From assembly GCA_021204025.1 (NCBI GenBank), contig JAJQAC010000033.1, positions 1-64,000 of the forward strand: a DNA stretch of 64,000 nucleotides, given 5' to 3'. The position numbers were made by a program, and so were the translations under genes. The notes beneath the pieces are model-generated. The model was not told where the DNA came from. It did no database searches and saw only the letters and a list, made by a program, of their open reading frames with translations. The DNA is from Clostridiales bacterium. GTDB lineage: Bacteria > Bacillota > Clostridia > Lachnospirales > Lachnospiraceae. Positions within the stretch are counted from its first letter, which is position 1, and the number at the start of each line of letters is the position of its first letter. Below, piece after piece: positions 1 to 9,541 of this stretch.

Positions 1-159
1 GTATTTATAAGGGATTGCACCTCTTTTCTAATCTTAAAGTGTCGAAAACGGGATTTTACCCTTATTATTTTCATTTGTCAATCTGTTTTTACAAATCAAA
101 ATTTATCGAATCAAAACTTATCTGAATTAAAAACAGCTCCGTCTGGGTGTCCGGCAACG
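1..159. other. 3' flank of the amidohydrolase gene, no gene seen
   Basis: This AT-rich stretch lies downstream of the minus-strand amidohydrolase. No open frame with a ribosome binding site and no clear terminator was found. A T-run on the minus strand near 126-131 follows only a weak inverted repeat. Confidence 0.4.
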
Positions 160-1305
160 TCAGTTTACACGTCTGCCGTCAATATAAACCTGTTCCGGTG
201 CGGTCACACCGTTGAGAGGATCGCCGGAATAAATCTGAATATCAGCGTCTTTGCCTGCTTCCAGAGAACCGACACGGTCTGAAATACCCAGATGCTTCGC
301 CGGGTTAATCGTAATCGCCTTAAGAGCGTCCGCGCGATCCATGCCGGCGCTGACAGCCATCGCGGCACAAAGCCGCAGATGCTGCTGCGGGATCACCGGC
401 GCATCAGTGATGATGGACACCTGGCAGCCGGCAGCCGCGAGAATCCCCGGTGTCTTCCAGGTCTTATTCTGCAACTCAAATTTGCTGGCATGGCCAAGGC
501 TTGGCCCTACTGCACAGGGGAAGCCGGACGCTGCCATCTCATCAACAATCAGGTGTCCCTCCGTGCAGTGTTCCAGGGTCATACGGACATCAAACTCCTT
601 CGCGATCCGGATTGCTGTCAGCAGATCGTTTGCCTGATGAGCATGAGCCTTAAGAGGAATCTCTTTTTTCAGAACCGGAATCAGCGCCTCCAGCTTCATA
701 TCGTAGGCCGGACGTTTCAGGACATCCTCACCGGCGGCTTCCTTACGCTCCATATAATCCTTTGCCCGTAACAGCATCTCTCGCAGCTTACCTGCCGTAG
801 ACATCCTGGCAGAGTTATTTTTCTCTTTATAACAGCGTTTCGGGTTCTCTCCGAACGCACACTTCATGGCAATCGGATTGCGGACAATCATATCGTCCAC
901 ACATCTTCCGGTAGTCTTCACCGCAAAAAAAGTACCTCCCAGAACATTCGCGCTCCCTGGACCGGTTCCAACACAGGTTACGCCGCCGGCCGCCGCCATG
1001 GAAACTGTCGGATCAAAGGGATTGAAACTGTCGATCCCGCGAAGCTGTGGACAACAGATATCATTCATCTCATTATAGTCCTGTCCCTCGTAACCAATCC
1101 CATATCCGTCCAGGCCAAGATGACTGTGAGCATCCACAAACCCCGGATAAACGTCTTTTCCGGACGCATCAACAATCTCTGCTCCCTCCGGCGCAGCGAT
1201 GTCCGCTCCGATCTGCGCGATCTTTCCGTCTTTTACGAGGATATCGCCCTCATAACTCTCCGAAGACACCAGATCATGGATCCGGCCATTTTTAATCAAA
1301 AGCAT
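160..1305 (-). CDS. Metal-dependent amidohydrolase (imidazolonepropionase/prolidase-like)
   Basis: This 381-residue protein has the amidohydrolase-superfamily TIM-barrel layout. An N-terminal beta-sandwich segment is followed by the metal motif VDAHSHLG (His60, His62). Further metal or catalytic residues are His221 and His223 in KAHAHQ, His246 in LEHCTE and Asp301 in IITDAPV, and the C-terminal part completes the composite domain with the usual GSLEAGKDAD motif. These proteins hydrolyse C-N bonds in cyclic amides or dipeptides in the cytoplasm. The gene is last in a run behind two S9 peptidases (3 bp after the second), next to a Dpp-type importer, so a role in breaking down imported peptides or cyclic peptide derivatives is likely. 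The exact substrate cannot be read from the sequence. It resembles the imidazolonepropionase-like/Xaa-Pro dipeptidase branch rather than dihydroorotase or urease. Confidence 0.85.
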   Translation of the reverse strand: MLLIKNGRIHDLVSSESYEGDILVKDGKIAQIGADIAAPEGAEIVDASGKDVYPGFVDAHSHLGLDGYGIGYEGQDYNEMNDICCPQLRGIDSFNPFDPTVSMAAAGGVTCVGTGPGSANVLGGTFFAVKTTGRCVDDMIVRNPIAMKCAFGENPKRCYKEKNNSARMSTAGKLREMLLRAKDYMERKEAAGEDVLKRPAYDMKLEALIPVLKKEIPLKAHAHQANDLLTAIRIAKEFDVRMTLEHCTEGHLIVDEMAASGFPCAVGPSLGHASKFELQNKTWKTPGILAAAGCQVSIITDAPVIPQQHLRLCAAMAVSAGMDRADALKAITINPAKHLGISDRVGSLEAGKDADIQIYSGDPLNGVTAPEQVYIDGRRVN

Positions 1306-1308
1306 TGT

Positions 1309-3330
1309 TTACTCCTCCTTTATTATGTGTAAATATTTTTCAAACCACCCCATTAATTCCTCCATCCGTTTCATGCGGTTTTGGGGTTTTCCGCTCCGGG
1401 AAAGCTCATGGTTTTCTCCATGGAACAGGACAAGTCGCGTATCTGCGCCGGCTCTTTTCACCGCCGAAAACATCTGGATGGCGTCGCCCTGCCAGCACCG
1501 GTAATCTTCATCCGACTGTAACAGCAACAGCGGTGTCTTTGCGGATGGCGCCTCCTTCAACGGCGACATCGACCAGATTTTATCAAAATCTTCCCACGGA
1601 TATGCGCCCATCTGCAGCCAGTTCGCATAATATCCGATATCCGTATACAGGCATTTCGTCAGGTAATTAGAAATCGAACGCTGCGACACTGCCGCCGCGA
1701 AACGATCCGTGTGGCCCACCATCCAGTTGCACATAAAACCACCATACGAACCTCCGCAGATGCCCACGCGGGTTTCATCGATATCCGGATAACGGGAAAG
1801 GACTTCATCAAACAACTCCATCAGATCATTGAAATCATCCGTTCCAAATACTTCCGTGATATCCGCATATTTTTCTCCGCGCCCGTCTGAACCTCTGGGA
1901 TTTCCGTAAAATACAAAGCATCCCATCGAGGCAAGGCACTGAAATTCATGAAAAAACGCGGTTCCGAGAACACCCTTAGGTCCTCCGTGGATTTCAAAGA
2001 CTGCCGGATACTTCTTACCCGGCTCATAATCTGCCGGGCAGATCACATAAGCCTCCATCTCATACCCATTCTTTCCCATATAACGGAATGATTGCGGTTC
2101 CTGCACCGTATGAGACTTCAGATACTCATCATTAAAAAATGTCAGTCTGGTCTCCACGCCTGACTCCAGATCAACCTGGTATAACTCGGCCAGGTGCTGG
2201 CCACGCATAGCCGTAATCACACAAACCGGTCTTCCGCCTTCCTGCGGATACCTGATGTCAAAACCACAGACTGCCCCTGGCTCTCTTGTGATGACTGTGA
2301 TCGCGCCTTCCCGGTCAAGAGCCGCCAGAGAAGAGTCGCCCCAGGATGTACGAATCATGTACAGAAGTCCGTCCTCCTGCTGCCAGCCCATAGCCTTTCC
2401 TGCACCCATCTTTGCATCGCTTCCCACAGAATTTCCGATCATCATATCATGGAAAGGCAGCTCTGTCACAATATCTTTCTCCAGATCATACCGGTAAAAC
2501 CGCGGATTTTTTCCCATCCGTTCCCTGGTCATTCCTGCATAAAACAGCTCGTGATTTCCTGTAAAGCAGACATGATCCGTATTATGCTTTCCAACACCGG
2601 AAAGTTCCCGGATCGTCCCGTTTACCAGATCATAGATAAGAATCCCCCATTCCGTAGGACGGATGCTGTCATAACAGGGACCACAAAACGCCACATGTCG
2701 ATGATCCGGAGATACATCCCAGGAGATAGTCTCAAAATATTCCGGTGTGATCCGCTCCATCTTAGTTTCTCCCTCCCGGAAAATATAGAGAGCCGGACGT
2801 TTTTTATTGACAACACCTTTTCCATTAAACCGGAACGGAAGTTCATCAAAGATATGATAATCTTTTCCCTCCACAGCCATTTCCCGGCTGTCTTCGGTCT
2901 GTCTCTTTGCAGGCGTATCATCCGCCGTTTCCGCAACAAGCCATCTGCCTTCTCCCAGAGAAAAGATTTTATCAGCCTTTCCCGGAACAGTCATATATCC
3001 TTCCGCCTCGCCGCCCTTTACTGAAATCGAGTAGAACTTTGTTTCTTTTGTGTCCTCTTTGCCCTGTACGTCACGGTCAGAGGCAAACAGGATCGTCTCC
3101 GCATCCAGCCATACGGCTGTCCTTACCCCGCCGCACTCAGCCATGAGGCGGTTCGTCCGGTCTGCAAGGTCAGTCATCCAGAGCGCACTGTGATAGCTGT
3201 TTTCTTCGGCATCTGCCTGCTTCACGATATAGCATACCTTCGCAGCATCCGGTGAAAGAACTGCTTCTGAAAGGAACCGGAACTGCATCAGATCTTCCTT
3301 CACAACCGGTAATGTTTCTTTGCTGTTCAC
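1309..3330 (-). CDS. S9 family (prolyl oligopeptidase) serine peptidase, copy 2
   Basis: This 673-residue cytoplasmic peptidase has no signal peptide. The first ~400 residues form a beta-propeller-like region and the C-terminal part is an alpha/beta hydrolase. The triad is visible as Ser528 in CGGSYGGFM, Asp609 in SDEDYRC and His641 in GENHELSRSGKP, as in acylaminoacyl-peptidase/S9C relatives. The start is GTG at 3330, one base after the stop of the upstream S9 gene, so the two are translationally coupled. Triad spacing (81 and 32 residues) is identical to the upstream paralogue, which indicates tandem duplication. With the dpp importer upstream and the amidohydrolase downstream, it probably trims imported oligopeptides. 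The precise cleavage preference is unknown. Confidence 0.88.
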   Translation of the reverse strand: MNSKETLPVVKEDLMQFRFLSEAVLSPDAAKVCYIVKQADAEENSYHSALWMTDLADRTNRLMAECGGVRTAVWLDAETILFASDRDVQGKEDTKETKFYSISVKGGEAEGYMTVPGKADKIFSLGEGRWLVAETADDTPAKRQTEDSREMAVEGKDYHIFDELPFRFNGKGVVNKKRPALYIFREGETKMERITPEYFETISWDVSPDHRHVAFCGPCYDSIRPTEWGILIYDLVNGTIRELSGVGKHNTDHVCFTGNHELFYAGMTRERMGKNPRFYRYDLEKDIVTELPFHDMMIGNSVGSDAKMGAGKAMGWQQEDGLLYMIRTSWGDSSLAALDREGAITVITREPGAVCGFDIRYPQEGGRPVCVITAMRGQHLAELYQVDLESGVETRLTFFNDEYLKSHTVQEPQSFRYMGKNGYEMEAYVICPADYEPGKKYPAVFEIHGGPKGVLGTAFFHEFQCLASMGCFVFYGNPRGSDGRGEKYADITEVFGTDDFNDLMELFDEVLSRYPDIDETRVGICGGSYGGFMCNWMVGHTDRFAAAVSQRSISNYLTKCLYTDIGYYANWLQMGAYPWEDFDKIWSMSPLKEAPSAKTPLLLLQSDEDYRCWQGDAIQMFSAVKRAGADTRLVLFHGENHELSRSGKPQNRMKRMEELMGWFEKYLHIIKEE

Positions 3331-3331
3331 C

Positions 3332-5263
3332 TTATTCCACCCCGCTTTCCCGGTCGCCCTTCAAATGGACGTCCATCCAGTTTAAAATCTCCCGCATCCG
3401 CACAATCCGGTTTCCTGGTTTGCCGGAACGCGATAACTCATGATTTTCCCCATGAAGCAGGCACAGACGCGTTTCCACCCCCAGAATCTTGAGCGCCGCA
3501 AACATCTGCATCCCTTCCGCCATGTTACAACGGTAATCCTCGTCCGAGTGAACAAACAGCGTCGGCGTGTGGCAGTTTCCTATATATCGAATGGGTGAAT
3601 GAAACCACAGTTTCGCCGCATCCTCCTTTGTAAAAACTGCCTGATTATCCTTAGTAAATGTATGACCGATATCGGACATATGTTCAAACGAAATCCAGTT
3701 GGCAATGGATCGCTGCGAAGCCGCAGCCGCAAACCGATCGGTATGACCGATGATCCAGTTTGTCATAAATCCGCCGTAGGAACCGCCGGTGACTCCTACT
3801 CTGGATGGATCAATATCCGGCTCTTTTTCCAGAACATGATCGGTAAATTCCATCAGATCCTCATAATCCACTGTACCATACCGGCCATTAATATCACCAA
3901 ATTCCGTTCCAAAACCATCCGAACCATGCGGATTGGTATAAAAAACGAAATACCCCTCTGAGGCCCACATCTGCATCTCATGATGAAACACTGTGCCAAA
4001 GACTGTCCTCGGACCACCATGAATATTTAAAATCGCCGGATATTTCTTTCCCTGCTCATATCCTGCTGGTTTCATGATCCAACCTGTGATCTTGCTGCCA
4101 TTTTTTGCCGTAAAACTTAATTCTTCCGGAACCGATATCTGCCACCGTCCCATATCGTTCCGATCCGTGATCCGTTCTCCATCCAGATAAAGTTCCGCCA
4201 GCCGGTTATCGTAAAAACCGCAGCAGACAACGCTTCCATCCGGAGCAACATCAAAGCTGTCGCACGAACCTTCTTTTGTAACAACGCTTTCCAGATCTCC
4301 GCTCCGGTTAATGGAATACAGATACGCGGAATGGCCGTGCGTAGTCACGAACCAGCAGACACCGTCCCCGGTTTTCACTGTCCTTCCGCCGCCAAGTCTC
4401 GCATCGCTCCCGACGCTGCTGCTCCCGCTTCCAAAATCATAACCAGTCAGGAATCTCATCTCCCCGGTTTTCAGATCCATCCTGTAAAAATCCATATATT
4501 TCGAATTTCCATGTGGATTATCTTCTGCTGAAGTAATTAATGCTTCATCGTCTGCCCAGAAAGAGAGAAGTCCGGTACGCCTTACATCCTTTTCCAGCAG
4601 GCAGCGTTTCTCCCCCGTTTCACTATCGTAGAGATATACGCCCGGCCAGGCACCGCGAACATCACGCCACGGATAAGCCTGGTAAAGTACGCGGCTCCCA
4701 CGGACAGAAAACTCACTGACCTCCTCGGTATCTCCGGATATCTTTGTCAGCTTTCCGCTCCTCTTATCCCACAGATACAGACCTCTCCGCTTTCCGTTGG
4801 TAAATCCTTTTCCATTAAACCAAAACGGTATCTCGTCCACGATCTCCCAGGCAGGATCTGTCTCCTCGCTTCCTTCCATCTGTTCCATGGCAGTCACAAG
4901 GTAACGATCCTCTCCCACATAATACACGCTGTCTGTCCGGACAGGGAGCTCAAAACTTTTTCCGGCTTCGCCTCCATTCAGAAAAATCTCATAAAAGCAG
5001 GTTCCTGTATCCTTTTTCTCTCTGCCGGCCGGGAATATCAGACTTTGATCTCCGGTCCAGGCATAACTTTTCACATCCCCTGCGGTTGTAAGACGTAATG
5101 TTTTTTTCTCCGCCCTGTCATAAACGTAAAGATCGCCCTGATAGGCATTCTTTTCTTCGTCCACTCGAGAAACGACAAATGCGATCTTTGTTCCATCCGG
5201 AGAAAATCCCGGCTGGCTGACAAACTGAAAGTCGCACAAGCTCTCGATCTTTATTGGTTCCAA
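3332..5263 (-). CDS. S9 family (prolyl oligopeptidase) serine peptidase, copy 1
   Basis: This is a peptidase of about 643 residues, paralogous to the next gene, with triad Ser495 (TGGSYGGFM), Asp576 (SDEDYRC) and His608 (GENHELSRSG), numbered from the start chosen here. The open frame runs back to 5464, but its first ~67 codons are translated from intergenic repeats A and B and resemble no S9 sequence. A TTG at 5261-5263 lies 7 bases behind a perfect AGGAGG (minus strand, 5271-5276). The protein then begins MEPIKIESLCDFQFVS, a normal S9 start. TTG at 5263 is therefore preferred. A terminator and repeat separate it from dppF, so it may have its own promoter. Confidence 0.88.
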   Translation of the reverse strand: MEPIKIESLCDFQFVSQPGFSPDGTKIAFVVSRVDEEKNAYQGDLYVYDRAEKKTLRLTTAGDVKSYAWTGDQSLIFPAGREKKDTGTCFYEIFLNGGEAGKSFELPVRTDSVYYVGEDRYLVTAMEQMEGSEETDPAWEIVDEIPFWFNGKGFTNGKRRGLYLWDKRSGKLTKISGDTEEVSEFSVRGSRVLYQAYPWRDVRGAWPGVYLYDSETGEKRCLLEKDVRRTGLLSFWADDEALITSAEDNPHGNSKYMDFYRMDLKTGEMRFLTGYDFGSGSSSVGSDARLGGGRTVKTGDGVCWFVTTHGHSAYLYSINRSGDLESVVTKEGSCDSFDVAPDGSVVCCGFYDNRLAELYLDGERITDRNDMGRWQISVPEELSFTAKNGSKITGWIMKPAGYEQGKKYPAILNIHGGPRTVFGTVFHHEMQMWASEGYFVFYTNPHGSDGFGTEFGDINGRYGTVDYEDLMEFTDHVLEKEPDIDPSRVGVTGGSYGGFMTNWIIGHTDRFAAAASQRSIANWISFEHMSDIGHTFTKDNQAVFTKEDAAKLWFHSPIRYIGNCHTPTLFVHSDEDYRCNMAEGMQMFAALKILGVETRLCLLHGENHELSRSGKPGNRIVRMREILNWMDVHLKGDRESGVE

Positions 5264-5270
5264 TCTTTTA

Positions 5271-5276
5271 TCCTCC
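5271..5276 (-). promoter_or_regulatory. Ribosome binding site deciding the TTG start of S9 copy 1
   Basis: A perfect AGGAGG on the minus strand sits 7 bases before TTG 5263. The longer frame's ATG at 5464 lies inside repeat A and has no comparable site. Confidence 0.75.
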
Positions 5277-5296
5277 TGATTTCCATATCCGTCCCC

Positions 5297-5488
5297 GTGA
5301 TCGAGCAGGAGGCAGTTTTTTCGCATCCTGCTCGCCGCTCGGTTGCTGTGTGCCAGTGGCATCTGCACTCCGTTTCGGTCCGTCCTTAACGTGTGCCACT
5401 GGCACACAGGACCGTTTAGCAACGACCGAAGCGGAGCGTAGAACGGGTGCGGCATAAGCCGCAAAATTCCTTACCCGGCCCTGCGCAT
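5297..5488 (+). repeat. Family A repeat, copy A1, carrying a family B insertion
   Basis: It begins GTGATCGAGCAGGAGGC and ends CTGCGCAT. Stem 1 is GAGCAGGA/TCCTGCTC, stem 2 is TGCGGC/GCCGCA, and an outer stem brings together CGGGT and ACCCGG. A ~100-bp family B palindrome interrupts it at 5342-5441. The CTGCGCAT end lies directly against the dpp terminator. Other copies are at 36074, 53451, 58150 and 63535. Confidence 0.7.
5342..5441 (+). repeat. Family B palindromic repeat, copy B1
   Basis: It contains GTTGCTGTGTGCCAGTGGCA and later TGTGCCACTGGCACACA, then TTTAGCAACGACCGAAGCG. The arm CTCCGTTTCGGTC pairs with GACCGAAGCGGAG with one wobble. A shorter copy lies at 50297-50349. Confidence 0.6.
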
Positions 5489-5493
5489 AAAAA

Positions 5494-5524
5494 GCCGATC
5501 AGAACACACTGCGCTCTGACCGGC
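5494..5524 (-). terminator. Rho-independent terminator of the dpp operon
   Basis: On the minus strand, GCCGGTCAGA and TCTGATCGGC pair (one G-U) around an 11-base loop and are followed by TTTTTATG. It starts 9 bases after the dppF stop. Confidence 0.85.
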
Positions 5525-5532
5525 AAAAATGA

Positions 5533-6486
5533 TCATTCGCTGAGGAAACACGATACAACATGTCCCGGGCTGACTTCTTTTAACTGAGGCTCCGCTCCAT
5601 GACATTTTTCTGTCGCGTAAGCGCAACGATTTGCAAAACGGCAGGCCGCGGGCGGTTCAATCGGTGACGTAATCTCGCCCTTTAAAAGGATCCTTTCTCT
5701 CCGATTATCCAGAGACGGGATCGGGATCGCCGACAGCAGTGCCTGCGTATAGGGATGTGTCGGATGGGCAAACAATTCCTCCGCCGGTGCCATTTCAATC
5801 AGTTTACCCAGATACATAACGGCAATATCATCCGAAAAATGGTTTACGACCGACAGATCATGGGTAATAAACATATAAGTCAGTCCCATCTTCTTCTGCA
5901 GTTCTTTCATCAGATTCAGAATCTGTGCCTGAATCGATACATCCAGTGCCGATACCGGCTCATCGCATACAATGAACTTGGGATTTAACGCCAGCGCGCG
6001 GGCAATCCCGATTCTCTGACGACGTCCGCCGTCCAGTTCGTGAGGATAGGTATTGATCAGCCGGTTTGCAAGTCCAACTGTCTCCATCAGCTCCTTCACA
6101 CGCTCCAGACGCGCGTTCGGGTCACGGATGATTTTATTGATCTTCAGTGGATCTGCAATGATCTGACCCACGGTTTTGCGCGGATTCAGACTGGAAAACG
6201 GGTCCTGGAAGATGATCTGCATCTCGGTACGTTTCCTGCGCATCTGTTCTTTGGAAAGTTTCAGCACATCCTGTCCTTCAAAAAGCACTTCTCCGGAAGT
6301 CGGCTCCAGCAGACGCAGAATCGCGCGACCGGTCGTCGATTTTCCGCATCCGGACTCGCCTACAACGCCGAGTGTCTTGCCATGATCAATAGAAAAGGTG
6401 ACATCATCGACTGCATGCAGCATCCCTTTGGGTGTCTGGAAATATTTCTTCAGATTTTTCACTTCAAGCAACGGCTGTGTACTCAT
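5533..6486 (-). CDS. dppF: Oligo/dipeptide ABC transporter ATP-binding protein (DppF/OppF type)
   Basis: This 317-residue ATPase powers the Dpp-type peptide importer. Walker A is GESGCGKST near residue 44 and Walker B is FIVCDEPVSALD. The C-terminal Opp/Dpp extension has the Cys cluster CRFANRCAYATEKCHG, typical of the family's Fe-S-binding tail. The signature loop reads LDGGRRQR instead of LSGGQ. I have seen this variant only as a feature of DppF/OppF-like subunits, and it may mark an asymmetric ATP site. It overlaps the upstream dppD by four bases (ATGA), so the two are coupled. It is the last gene of the dpp operon, before the terminator at 5494-5524. Confidence 0.93.
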   Translation of the reverse strand: MSTQPLLEVKNLKKYFQTPKGMLHAVDDVTFSIDHGKTLGVVGESGCGKSTTGRAILRLLEPTSGEVLFEGQDVLKLSKEQMRRKRTEMQIIFQDPFSSLNPRKTVGQIIADPLKINKIIRDPNARLERVKELMETVGLANRLINTYPHELDGGRRQRIGIARALALNPKFIVCDEPVSALDVSIQAQILNLMKELQKKMGLTYMFITHDLSVVNHFSDDIAVMYLGKLIEMAPAEELFAHPTHPYTQALLSAIPIPSLDNRRERILLKGEITSPIEPPAACRFANRCAYATEKCHGAEPQLKEVSPGHVVSCFLSE

Positions 6487-7526
6487 CGCGTTCCCACCTT
6501 CCTTTCACCGATATTATCTTTATTGTACAGATGGCATTCCACATAATGAGTATCGTTGCGATACGTACGCTGCGGTTTTTCCGTCTTGCAGATCTCCATC
6601 GCATACTCACACCGCGGGCAGAAAGCGCATCCCTTCGGCAGATTACTGGGATCCGGCATCAGGCCACGGATGGGCTTCAACTCTGCCTGACGATTCTCCA
6701 GATTTGGCAGGGAGTTAAACAACCCTTCTGTGTATGGATGACGCGTCTCACGGAAAATATCTTCCAACGTGCCGTGCTCGATCACATGCCCGGCGTAAAT
6801 AACCGAAACCTTATCACAGATCTCAGCAACGATTCCCAGATCATGTGTGATCATCAGCATTGAAGTGTTGTATTTTTCTCTCAGTTCCTTCATCATCTCA
6901 AGGACCTGAGCCTGAATCGTCACGTCAAGAGCTGTCGTCGGCTCATCGGCAATCAGGAGCTCCGGGTTGCAGGCAAGAGCCATGGCGATTACCACACGCT
7001 GCTTCATACCGCCGGAGAACTGATGCGGATATTCAATGCCACGGGCTGCCGGTATTCCAACCAGCTCCAGCATCTCCCTTGCCCGCTTGATTGCCGCCTG
7101 CTCACCGCCCTTTTCATGAAGTTTGATAACCTCAGCAATCTGCTTTTCCACTGTCACTACCGGATCCAGAGACGTCATCGGATCCTGGAAAATCATCGCG
7201 ACAACTTTGCCTCGCAGATCATGCATTTCCTTCTCACTCATGGAAAGGATGTCCTTTCCGTCAACCTTGATGCTGCCGGATACGACAACTCCCGGAGGAG
7301 ACTGGATCAGCTTTAGCAACGACAATCCCGTCGTCGTCTTTCCGGCGCCGGTCTCTCCCACCAGACCGAGCGTCTGTCCGCGCTCGATCTCCAGATCCAG
7401 CCCGTTTAATGCCTGAACCACGCCGTAATCGGTGCGGAACTCTACTACAAGGTCTTTGATCTCAGCGGTCAGATCCTTTTCTCCGGCTGCCGCTCCTGTA
7501 TTTTCCTTCTTTTTATCTTCGCTCAT
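6483..7526 (-). CDS. dppD: Oligo/dipeptide ABC transporter ATP-binding protein (DppD/OppD type)
   Basis: This 347-residue protein carries Walker [10 protein letters not shown], the canonical signature FSGGMKQRV and Walker [13 protein letters not shown]. The C-terminal Opp/Dpp domain contains the cysteine cluster [15 protein letters not shown]. The first ~20 residues are a charged, low-complexity leader ([11 protein letters not shown]) not needed for the fold. It pairs with DppF as a heterodimeric ATPase on the two permeases. It lies between dppC (12 bp upstream) and dppF (4-bp overlap). Confidence 0.93.
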   Translation of the reverse strand: MSEDKKKENTGAAAGEKDLTAEIKDLVVEFRTDYGVVQALNGLDLEIERGQTLGLVGETGAGKTTTGLSLLKLIQSPPGVVVSGSIKVDGKDILSMSEKEMHDLRGKVVAMIFQDPMTSLDPVVTVEKQIAEVIKLHEKGGEQAAIKRAREMLELVGIPAARGIEYPHQFSGGMKQRVVIAMALACNPELLIADEPTTALDVTIQAQVLEMMKELREKYNTSMLMITHDLGIVAEICDKVSVIYAGHVIEHGTLEDIFRETRHPYTEGLFNSLPNLENRQAELKPIRGLMPDPSNLPKGCAFCPRCEYAMEICKTEKPQRTYRNDTHYVECHLYNKDNIGERKVGTR

Positions 7527-7538
7527 CCTGGCACCTCC

Positions 7539-8432
7539 TTAACGCAGTCTGGGATCGAGCGCATCACGAAGTCCGTCACCCAGCAGATTCAGAGAAAGGA
7601 TCGTAATCATGATGGCAAGTCCCGGGAACAGGCACATGTAGCTGTAATCACGGATATATGTACGCGCGGACGACAGCATGGCCCCCCACTCTGGTCTGGG
7701 AGCCGGGATACCAAGTCCCAGGAAAGAAAGACCGGCAATCGACAAAATTACACTTGCTACTTCCAGAGTAGTCTGGACAATAATCGGCGCCAGACTGTTT
7801 GGCAGGACATCATGGAAAATGATCGTACTGTCTTTCGCCCCGATCGCCCGCGCAGCCTCCACATACTCCGCGTCACGCACCGGCATGACCGCGCCGCGGA
7901 CAACACGGGCAAATTTAGGTACGGACGAAACCGCCATCGCGATAATCAGGTTGGTAATCGAGTTTCCCAGAGACGCAACGATACATATCGCCAGGAGGGT
8001 ACCCGGTATCGCCAGAAAAATATCCATAATACGCATGATAACCATATCAACCCTACCGCCGAAATATCCTGACGCAGAGCCCAGAACCAGACCAATCGCC
8101 AGGGAGATAATAACCGTAATAACTCCAATCGACAAAGACGTCGACGTTCCGTAAAGCACACGGATCAGGATATCCCGTCCCATCTCATCTGTCCCAAACG
8201 GGTGCTGTGCAGAAGGACCCTGTAATGTATTGGCATAATCCGTTTTAATCACCTGTGTATCATAATCAAATACGATCGGAGCAAATATTCCGATCAGAAC
8301 CAGCATAATCACAATAATCAGGCCCAGAACAGCTGTTTTATTCCGGCAAAGACGTTTCCAGACTTCCAGAACCTGACTTTTTTTCTTTTCCGAACCGATA
8401 TCGGCAGTTGTATTTCCAGCATCTTTGTTCAT
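7539..8432 (-). CDS. dppC: Oligo/dipeptide ABC transporter permease (DppC type)
   Basis: This 297-residue membrane protein has about six predicted helices. It has the DppC N-terminal segment (NKTAVLGLIIVIMLVLIGIF) and the conserved loop GTDEMGRDILIRVLYGTS. The binding-protein-dependent transport EAA motif reads EAARAIGAKDSTIIFHDVLP and contacts the ATPases. It forms the translocation pore with DppB. It starts 15 bp after dppB ends. Confidence 0.93.
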   Translation of the reverse strand: MNKDAGNTTADIGSEKKKSQVLEVWKRLCRNKTAVLGLIIVIMLVLIGIFAPIVFDYDTQVIKTDYANTLQGPSAQHPFGTDEMGRDILIRVLYGTSTSLSIGVITVIISLAIGLVLGSASGYFGGRVDMVIMRIMDIFLAIPGTLLAICIVASLGNSITNLIIAMAVSSVPKFARVVRGAVMPVRDAEYVEAARAIGAKDSTIIFHDVLPNSLAPIIVQTTLEVASVILSIAGLSFLGLGIPAPRPEWGAMLSSARTYIRDYSYMCLFPGLAIMITILSLNLLGDGLRDALDPRLR

Positions 8433-8447
8433 GGCTTTTCCTCCTTT

Positions 8448-9377
8448 CTATTTGTACTGTGCCTTGATACGCGGATCAACAAATCCGTAGATCAGGTCTA
8501 CCAGCAGATTGACAAGCGCAAAGCCAATAGCGAAAATGATGATACAGCCCATGACAGAAGGGATATCACGTCCCTGGATCGACTGAATCATATAACGGCC
8601 AATGCCAGGCCACGCAAACACGCTTTCCGTCAATACGGAACCGCCCAGCATCTGTCCGATCTGGATACCAATGACCGTGATCGTCGGAATCAGCGCATTT
8701 TTTAACGCATGATCTGTGATAACCTCACGCTCCGGCAGACCCTTCGCCCGAACAGTACGGATATAGTCCTGACGAATGGTTTCCAGCATCGAGCTTCTCG
8801 TCGTACGGGCGATTGACGCCATATGCATAAATCCAAGGGCAATGGAAGGCAGTACCAGACTTCGTATGCCCTGATCCGCACCGGAGACAGGAAACCATCC
8901 CAGCGTAACCGCGAACAGAAGGATCAGAAGAAGTCCCATCCAGAACACCGGCATAGATATACCGATCAGTGATATAAACATACTGATGCCGTCAAATAAC
9001 GTATTTTGTTTAATCGCAGCCAATACTCCCAGAGGAAGCGCGAGAATAATGGCAACCACTGTAGAAGTCAGAGCAAGTACAATCGTATTGGGCAGACGTG
9101 CCCACACCTCCTCGCTCACCGGATCGCCGGTTTTATAAGAAGTACCCAGATCTCCCTGCACCAGACCGGCCATATAACGGCCATAACGGACCAGCAGCGG
9201 GTCATCCAGTCCCATTTCCTCACGCAAAGCCTCGATCGCCTCCACGCTCGCCTCCTCGCCGAGAATCGTTTTCGCGGGATCACCCGGCGCGAGATCGAGA
9301 ATACAAAATACCAGCAGTGTAACGCCGATCAGAACCGGGATCAGAGCTAACAGACGTTTTATGATAAATTTGGTCAT
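8448..9377 (-). CDS. dppB: Oligo/dipeptide ABC transporter permease (DppB type)
   Basis: This 309-residue permease begins MTKFIIKRLLALIPVLIGV, the typical first helix of the DppB family. It has the signature loop DLAPGDPA (residues ~28-35) and the EAA-like motif RTVRAKGLPEREVITDHALK that docks on the ATPase. About six membrane segments are visible. It follows dppA after a ~165-bp gap holding an inverted repeat, which could lower downstream expression relative to the binding protein. Confidence 0.93.
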   Translation of the reverse strand: MTKFIIKRLLALIPVLIGVTLLVFCILDLAPGDPAKTILGEEASVEAIEALREEMGLDDPLLVRYGRYMAGLVQGDLGTSYKTGDPVSEEVWARLPNTIVLALTSTVVAIILALPLGVLAAIKQNTLFDGISMFISLIGISMPVFWMGLLLILLFAVTLGWFPVSGADQGIRSLVLPSIALGFMHMASIARTTRSSMLETIRQDYIRTVRAKGLPEREVITDHALKNALIPTITVIGIQIGQMLGGSVLTESVFAWPGIGRYMIQSIQGRDIPSVMGCIIIFAIGFALVNLLVDLIYGFVDPRIKAQYK

Positions 9378-9427
9378 CTCTTGTGCATTTCTCCTTCCTG
9401 CATATTGAAAAACTTTCTTATTATAAG

Positions 9428-9461
9428 AACGGGAAATCCAAATAGATTCAGATTTCCCGTT
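9428..9461 (-). terminator. Hairpin between dppA and dppB (weak terminator or mRNA stabiliser)
   Basis: AACGGGAAATC and GATTTCCCGTT form a perfect 11-bp stem with a 12-base loop. No good T-tract follows on the minus strand. A partial terminator or 3'-end-stabilising hairpin that keeps the binding protein in excess is a common arrangement; here it is inferred. Confidence 0.5.
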
Positions 9462-9541
9462 CCCATAAGACAGAGGGAACCTTCTGCATCTGACCCCCTC
9501 GCCTGTTCTTTATTCAACAATCGGTTCGTAATCCCGTCTTA

